DNA from: Methylopila sp. Yamaguchi
GTDB taxonomy: Bacteria > Pseudomonadota > Alphaproteobacteria > Rhizobiales > Methylopilaceae
DNA length: 64,000 bases
Reading direction: 5' to 3'
NCBI RefSeq assembly: GCF_002897035.1
Contig: NZ_BAUX01000020.1
Coordinates: 1 to 64,000 of the forward strand
The notes beneath the pieces are model-generated. The model was not told the origin of the DNA, ran no database searches, and saw only the letters and a program-made list of their open reading frames with translations. Positions 59,722 through 64,000 of this stretch are shown here, piece by piece (the first letter of the stretch is position 1; the number at the start of each line of letters is the position of its first letter). Both the position numbers and the translations under genes were made by a program.

Positions 59722-60759
59722 TCAGCGGTGGAGAGTCTTCGCGGTCGGAAGCCCCTCGATCGGGCATTCGTCAACGCCGACCGTCGGGCGCGTGAAGGAC
59801 TCGACCATCTCGCGCGTGCCCTCCGGGTCCGCGATCCAGCGCTTGTAGAAGTCGTAGGGGCAGTCCGCCGTGCCCTTGTCGCCGTCGCCGGAGTTGATCA
59901 TCCCGGTGTAGCCGCGGTGGACCAGCTTGAAGAGGTGGTTGTTGGACTGGCCGTTCTTGCGGAAGTCGCGGATCAGCGACACGGAGAGCTGTGCGTAGTT
60001 GACCCCGTTCTCCTCGGTGCCGCACTCGCCGAGCGTGCGGCCGTCGAAGCCAACGATCGCGGAGTGGCCGAAGTAGGAATAGACGCCGTCGAAGCCGGTG
60101 GCGTTGGCGACCGCCACATAGGTGTTGTTTGCCCAGGCCATGGCCTTGGCCATCACCACCTGCTGATCCTTCGCCGGGTACATGTAGCCCTGGCAGCGGA
60201 CGATCAGCTCGGCGCCCCGCATCGCGCAGTCGCGCCAGATCTCCGGGTAGTTGCCGTCGTCGCAGATGATCAGGCTGATCTTCAGGCCCTTCGGCCCGTC
60301 GGAGACATAGGTGCAGTTGCCGGGGTACCAGCCCTCGATCGGCACCCACGGCATGATCTTGCGGTACTTCTGAACGATCTCGCCCTGGTCGTTCATCAGG
60401 ATCAGCGTGTTGTAGGGCGCTTTGTTCGGGTGCTCCTCGTGGCGCTCGCCGGTGAGCGAGAACACGCCCCAGCACTTCGCCCTGCGGCAGGCGTCGGCGA
60501 AGATCTCAGTCTCCTCGCCGGGGATCGCAGACGCGGTGTCGTACATCTCCTTGGAGTCGTACATGATCCCGTGGGTCGAGTACTCGGGGAAGATCACGAG
60601 GTCCATACCCGGCAGGCCGGCCTTCATGCCGACCACCATGTCGGCGATCTTCTTGGCGTTCTGCAGCACCTCGGCCTTCGTGTGCAGGCGGGGCATCTTG
60701 TAGTTCACCACCGCTACGCCGACGGTGTCGTTGCTTGAACCGATGTCGCCGTGAATCAT
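59722..60759 (-). CDS. amiE: Aliphatic amidase AmiE
   Basis: A 345-residue nitrilase-superfamily amidase converting short amides to acids and ammonia. The triad is E59 (IFPEYST), K134 (KYRKIMPW) and C166 ([11 protein letters not shown]), the same residue numbers as in Pseudomonas aeruginosa AmiE, with the same overall length. [12 protein letters not shown] and [20 protein letters not shown] are conserved. It is preceded by a leader with a terminator that AmiR should read through. It is the first enzyme of the ami-ure operon. Confidence 0.95.
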   Translation of the reverse strand: MIHGDIGSSNDTVGVAVVNYKMPRLHTKAEVLQNAKKIADMVVGMKAGLPGMDLVIFPEYSTHGIMYDSKEMYDTASAIPGEETEIFADACRRAKCWGVFSLTGERHEEHPNKAPYNTLILMNDQGEIVQKYRKIMPWVPIEGWYPGNCTYVSDGPKGLKISLIICDDGNYPEIWRDCAMRGAELIVRCQGYMYPAKDQQVVMAKAMAWANNTYVAVANATGFDGVYSYFGHSAIVGFDGRTLGECGTEENGVNYAQLSVSLIRDFRKNGQSNNHLFKLVHRGYTGMINSGDGDKGTADCPYDFYKRWIADPEGTREMVESFTRPTVGVDECPIEGLPTAKTLHR

Positions 60760-60968
60760 GCTCAGTCTCCTTGGGCCTTCGGGCGCTTCGCTTGGCGCCT
60801 CAGGGGTGGCGCGCGCCCCCCGTCGCCGCCGGCGAAGCGCGCCGGCGCGGCGTCGAGCAGGCCGCGGGGTCGAAGTGTCTGGTCTGGCGAAGCAAAGGCG
60901 CAGGTCGCGCATGCGTCGCCAAATGGAAGCAGTGCCGGACGACCGACGACGGCGCTGTCGCGGACGCG

Positions 60969-61014
60969 AAAAACAAAAAAGCCCGCCAAATCCTCTCGGG
61001 AGGATCTGTCGGGC
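60969..61014 (-). terminator. Intrinsic terminator in the amiE leader
   Basis: Read on the minus strand: GCCCG (61014-61010) pairs with CGGGC (60985-60981), and inside it ATCCTC (61005-61000) pairs with GAGGAT (60995-60990) around a CCGA loop. A run of TTTTTTGTTTTT follows directly. It should stop transcripts coming from amiC-amiR unless antitermination occurs. Confidence 0.85.
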
Positions 61015-61025
61015 TACATCGCCAA

Positions 61026-61052
61026 GCCGGATCGACCACCTTGTGATCCGGC
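61026..61052 (-). promoter_or_regulatory. ANTAR-type antitermination hairpin
   Basis: On the minus strand GCCGGATC and GATCCGGC form an 8-bp stem. The loop folds further through an AC/GT pair with one bulged C, leaving the hexaloop AAGGTG. A at position 1 and G at position 4 are the ANTAR-recognition bases. It lies 11 bases before the terminator stem. A second hexaloop hairpin, usual in ANTAR targets, is not clear; part of the terminator's 5' arm could serve. Confidence 0.65.
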
Positions 61053-61095
61053 GAAGTCGCTCGGCCGCTGCATCGCGCTCAAGCAACGGCCGAAG

Positions 61096-61704
61096 CTAAG
61101 CACCATCCGCGCGGAAGTTCAATAGCTCGTTGGCGTTGATGATCGCGCTCGCCATCTCCTCCATCGGCACCCGCTTCGACATGGCTTGGCGGCGGATGGT
61201 CTGGAACGCCTCCTCCTCGGAGATGCCCTGGTTGGCCATCAGGATGGTCTTGGCCTTCTGGATCTGCTGGATGCCGTTCAGCTTGCGCTCGAGCTTGCGC
61301 AGCCGCCGCGCCTGCTCCTTGCGCTCAAGCCAGAGACTGCGCGCGAGGGCGATCTGCGTCAGAAGGCCGAACGGCTTCAGCGGCCGCTCGATCACCGCAA
61401 GCGCCCCGCTCTCCAGCAGCAGCGAGAGCGTCGACGGGTTCTCGTAGCCGACGATCGCGATCACGGTCGGGGGCGAGTCGGAGCGCGACTTCATCAGCTT
61501 CAGCAGCCCGTCGCGGTCCTCCTGTTCGATCGTCAGCAGCACCAGGTCGACGTTGTCGGAGTAGGCGTCGGGGATCGGCCACGTCGTCTCGACGAAACAG
61601 CCGATGCGCTTGAGGTGGTCGACGAGCTGCTTTCCCTCCGCATCGTTGGGGTGAATCGCCTGAACGCGCAGGCCCTTGATGTCGCGCAGGATCTGGATCG
61701 CCAT
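61096..61704 (-). CDS. amiR: ANTAR-domain antiterminator AmiR
   Basis: A 202-residue protein with an N-terminal pseudo-receiver domain (residues about 10-125, without the canonical phosphoacceptor geometry), a coiled-coil (SLWLERKEQARRLRKLERKL) and the C-terminal ANTAR domain (IQKAKTILMANQGISEEEAFQTIRRQAMSKR) that binds hexaloop RNA. In Pseudomonas, AmiC holds AmiR inactive until an amide binds. Here amiR follows amiC by 11 bp and precedes the leader it should control. Confidence 0.93.
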   Translation of the reverse strand: MAIQILRDIKGLRVQAIHPNDAEGKQLVDHLKRIGCFVETTWPIPDAYSDNVDLVLLTIEQEDRDGLLKLMKSRSDSPPTVIAIVGYENPSTLSLLLESGALAVIERPLKPFGLLTQIALARSLWLERKEQARRLRKLERKLNGIQQIQKAKTILMANQGISEEEAFQTIRRQAMSKRVPMEEMASAIINANELLNFRADGA

Positions 61705-61715
61705 CGCCAGCGGCC

Positions 61716-62888
61716 TCAGCGCGCGCTGGGCGACGGCTCGACGAAGTCCGCGGACCAGTCGTCGAGCCGTTGCGTCACGCAGTAGGGGTCCGGCTTCACG
61801 CGCACGCCGGGGTTCCAGACGATCTGGAACGCGCCCTTGGCGTCGAGCCGCGCCACCCGAGGCCAGAGGTAGGTGTGGTGGTTCTCCGGATCGACGCGCA
61901 CGCGGCCCTGCGGCGCGTCGATCTCGACGTCCATGATCTCCGCCAGCACCCGCCGCGGGTCGTCCGCGCCGGCGCGCGCAAGCGCGGCGGCCGCGAGGTG
62001 GACCTGGAAGTAGGCGGCCTCCGCTGCGGATGGGATTGGCGCCTCGGCGCCGAACCGCTGGCGATAGGCCGCGACGAACTTGCGCGCCGCGGGCGAGCCG
62101 AGCGTCGAGAAGAAGGTCGCCGCCGAGATGTGGCCTTCGGCGACGCCGGGCCTCATCTCCGCGACGTCGGCCTCGGAGGTTGTGAGGCTCGCGATCGGCA
62201 TGTCGGAGGCCTTGAAGCCGGCGTCGGCGTAGGCCTCGTAGAACGCCGGGGTCGCCTGGCCGACGATGGTCGAGAAGATCACGTCCGGGCCGAGCTTCCG
62301 GATCCGCTTGATTACGCCCTTCAGGTCGTCCGCGGAGGCGTCGAGCGGAATGTAGAGCTCATCGAGGATCTTGCCACGCGACTGGACCACGAAGTCGCTC
62401 ATGATCCGGTTGATCTCGTACGGGTAGACGTAGTTCGAACCGACGAAGAGGTATCGCGGGCCGTGGCGCGCAAGCAGGTACTTGGCGAGCTGGAACGCGT
62501 TCTGGTTCGGCGCGGCGCCGGTGTAGATCGTCTGCAGCGAGTACTCGAAGCCCTCGTAGAGCGTGGGGTAGAACAGCAGACCGCGGAAGGGCTCCACCGC
62601 CTGCAGCACCGCCTTGCGGACGCTCGACATGTAGCAGCCGAAGATCAGCCGGACGCCGTCCGCCGCGATCAGCTGCTCGGCGAGCGCGCGGAAGCGCTTG
62701 GGGTCCGAGGCGCCGTCATAGACCACCGGCTGGAGCTCGCGGCCCATGACGCCGCCGGCCGCGTTGATCTCGTCGATCGCCAGCAGCGTGGCGTTGAGCT
62801 GGGCGCGCTCGACGTTGGCCGTCACGCCCGTCATCGAGAACAACACGCCGATCCGCCAGGGCTCGCTCGTCACCGTCACGCTCCGCAC
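61716..62888 (-). CDS. amiC: Amide sensor AmiC
   Basis: A 390-residue type I periplasmic-binding-fold protein without a signal peptide, as expected for the cytosolic amide sensor. WRIGVLFSMTGVTANVERAQL, FGCYMSSVRKAVLQAVEP, FVGSNYVYPYEINRIM and TPAFYEAYADAGFKASDMPIASLTTSEADV match AmiC. GTG start at 62888; another GTG two codons in is possible. It negatively regulates AmiR in Pseudomonas. Confidence 0.92.
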   Translation of the reverse strand: MRSVTVTSEPWRIGVLFSMTGVTANVERAQLNATLLAIDEINAAGGVMGRELQPVVYDGASDPKRFRALAEQLIAADGVRLIFGCYMSSVRKAVLQAVEPFRGLLFYPTLYEGFEYSLQTIYTGAAPNQNAFQLAKYLLARHGPRYLFVGSNYVYPYEINRIMSDFVVQSRGKILDELYIPLDASADDLKGVIKRIRKLGPDVIFSTIVGQATPAFYEAYADAGFKASDMPIASLTTSEADVAEMRPGVAEGHISAATFFSTLGSPAARKFVAAYRQRFGAEAPIPSAAEAAYFQVHLAAAALARAGADDPRRVLAEIMDVEIDAPQGRVRVDPENHHTYLWPRVARLDAKGAFQIVWNPGVRVKPDPYCVTQRLDDWSADFVEPSPSAR

Positions 62889-63101
62889 CGTCCATCCCGC
62901 CCGCGCTCGGCGGTCGGACGCATGGATAGACCATTTTTTCGCGTGTGCAGCACGTCCTTGATGCTCTTTGACGCGCCACGCCTAAAATCCGGTCGCCGTG
63001 GTGCGGATCGCGGTTGCGCGGAGCGCGGAGCTTCGCCCTAATAGGCCGCAGCGGCCCCGGATCAGGCTCGTCGCGCCCCCATAATCCCGGTTGCGGACCC
63101 C
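62889..63101. other. Divergent amiC / carbamoylase intergenic region
   Basis: 213 bp containing promoters for both genes. It has a T6 run at 62934-62939 and TTGACG/TAAAAT-like elements whose spacing does not fit a normal σ70 promoter. No clear operator or σ54 site is seen. Confidence 0.4.
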
Positions 63102-64000
63102 ATGACCCTCCTCACGACGCCGTCGCGCGACGACGCGGCGGTCGACGACTTCCATCGCCTGTTCGACGCCGTCGCCGCCTGCGGCGCCACCCCGCGCGGC
63201 GGCCTCGAACGCCAAAGCGCCAGCGCCGCCGACGGCGAGGCGCGGCGCGTCTTCGCCGCGGCGCTCGAGGCGGCCGGCGCGACGGTGCGGACCGACGCCG
63301 TCGGCAACCAGTACGGCGTGTTCGCGCTCGCCGACCGGGCCGACGCGCCGCTCGTGATGCTCGGCTCCCACCTCGACAGCCAGCCGCGCGGCGGCCGCTT
63401 CGACGGCGCGCTCGGCGTCGTCGCGGCGGCGGCGGTCGGCGCGGCGCTGATGCGGGCGAAACAGGCGGGCGCGCGCTTCGACGCCGATTTTTGCGCGGCG
63501 AACTGGACCAACGAGGAGGGCGCCCGCTTCCGCCCGAGCCTGCTCGGCAGCGGCTTCTTCACGGGCAAGCACGACGCGGCTTTCGCGCTCTCCCGCGCCG
63601 ACGACGCCGGCGTGACGCTGGGCGAGGCGCTCGCCGCCATCGGCCAGCGCGGGACGGACGCGCCGCCGCCGCTCCCGGCCTGCTATCTCGAGCTCCACAT
63701 TGAGCAGGGCCTCCATCTCGAGAGCGCGGCCGCGAACATCGGCGTGGTCCGCCGCAACTGGGGGGCGATCAAGGTCGACGTCCGGTTCCAGGGCGAGCAG
63801 GCCCACACCGGCCCGTGCCCGATGCCGCTCCGCCGCGACGCATTGCTCGCCGCCGCCTACCTCATCGCCGAGGCCCGCGCGATCGCCGACCGCTGGCCGG
63901 GCGTGGTCCACACCTCCGTCGGCCGCATCCTCGTGGCGCCGAACTCGGCCAACGTCGTGCCGTCCGAGGTCGCGCTGTCGCTGGAAATCCGCTCGGCCGA
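63102..64000 (+). CDS. M20-family Zn-dependent carbamoylase/ureidase (partial)
   Basis: The first 299 codons of a hydantoinase/carbamoylase-family amidohydrolase, cut by the window edge. The dinuclear metal ligands are in LGSHLDSQPRGGRFDGALGV, WTNEEGARF and LELHIEQG. The dimerisation lid domain follows (QAHTGPCPMPLRRDALLAAAYL). Members hydrolyse N-carbamoyl amino acids, β-ureidopropionate or allantoate, releasing ammonia. It is divergent from amiC, consistent with the nitrogen-salvage theme. ATG at 63102. Confidence 0.9.
   Translation, partial: MTLLTTPSRDDAAVDDFHRLFDAVAACGATPRGGLERQSASAADGEARRVFAAALEAAGATVRTDAVGNQYGVFALADRADAPLVMLGSHLDSQPRGGRFDGALGVVAAAAVGAALMRAKQAGARFDADFCAANWTNEEGARFRPSLLGSGFFTGKHDAAFALSRADDAGVTLGEALAAIGQRGTDAPPPLPACYLELHIEQGLHLESAAANIGVVRRNWGAIKVDVRFQGEQAHTGPCPMPLRRDALLAAAYLIAEARAIADRWPGVVHTSVGRILVAPNSANVVPSEVALSLEIRSA

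Larger units (their letters stand above)
60760..61095 (-). other. amiE leader region (336 bp)
   Basis: The gap between amiR and amiE holds an ANTAR-type hairpin and an intrinsic terminator, listed separately. The remaining ~210 bases to the amiE start are GC-rich, without another gene or a clear promoter. Confidence 0.6.

Noticed and set aside
62925-62995. σ70 promoter before the carbamoylase
   Set aside because: TTGACG and TAAAAT are only 9 bases apart, and TTGATG to TAAAAT is 19; neither spacing is convincing.
1-64000. CRISPR arrays, tRNA/rRNA genes, insertion sequences, phage genes
   Set aside because: No regularly spaced repeats, tRNA cloverleaf-like sequences, transposase or integrase proteins were recognised on either strand.

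Overview
The window is about two-thirds G+C and is packed with short-gapped operons. The gene families (Urt/Fmd-type ABC transporter, σ54-type promoter sequences, Nit1C-type cluster, fused UreA-UreB, MocR regulator, rhizobial-style palindromic repeats) suggest an alphaproteobacterium of the order Hyphomicrobiales, plausibly a methylotroph or a degrader of small organic nitrogen compounds. This placement is an inference. No rRNA, tRNA, CRISPR array or transposase was recognised.

Left third (1-22.8 kb), general metabolism. It holds a luciferase-like flavin oxidoreductase; an azoreductase divergent from an HxlR regulator; a 2H phosphoesterase; a CPA1 antiporter; a sulfonate-type cluster (flavin monooxygenase plus ABC permease, ATPase and Tat-exported binding protein, 5215-8924); an iron-type alcohol dehydrogenase; a pirin; a four-gene iron-siderophore-type ABC importer (11416-15071); the dTDP-rhamnose genes rfbC-B-D-A on the minus strand; a fatty acid desaturase; a CPA2 (Kef-type) antiporter; and small conserved proteins.

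22.7-30.6 kb, a complete Nit1C-type cluster on the minus strand. Transcription order is MSMEG_0572/Sll0783-like protein, nitrilase, radical SAM, GNAT, AIR-synthase-like, glycosyltransferase, MSMEG_0570-like, flavin oxidoreductase, Pnap_2097/LnmK-like protein. In pseudomonads this cluster is linked to nitrile and cyanide assimilation. A near-perfect σ54 promoter precedes it, and a divergent MocR-type regulator is separated from it by ATTGAATG inverted repeats.

32-46 kb, an amide/formamide module. It holds a double-domain nitrilase-like protein whose second domain has lost the catalytic Cys, an outer-membrane porin, an N,N-dimethylformamidase-like operon (small and large subunits, a Rieske-oxygenase-like protein lacking its iron ligands, a Sel1-repeat protein and an orphan), a UrtABCDE/FmdDEF-type urea/amide importer, and a second dimethylformamidase-small-subunit-like gene. 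The rare palindrome CATCTAGATG, or close variants, lies upstream of the porin, importer, formamidase and second small-subunit genes, which points to one regulon.

46.6-53.4 kb, signalling and assembly: a NarL-type response regulator, a soluble hybrid histidine kinase and a signal-less amide/urea-binding-fold protein (a probable cytosolic sensor cascade), then a NorQ/CbbQ-type ATPase with a NorD/CbbO-type VWA protein.

53.5-64 kb, amide and urea breakdown on the minus strand: amiC, amiR (ANTAR), a leader with an ANTAR-type hexaloop hairpin and an intrinsic terminator, amiE, a MetX-like hydrolase, ureE, ureF, fused ureAB, ureC, ureG, ureD. A divergent M20 carbamoylase/ureidase runs off the right edge. 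Together the right two thirds look like an organic-nitrogen island that takes up nitriles, amides, formamides and urea and converts them to ammonia.
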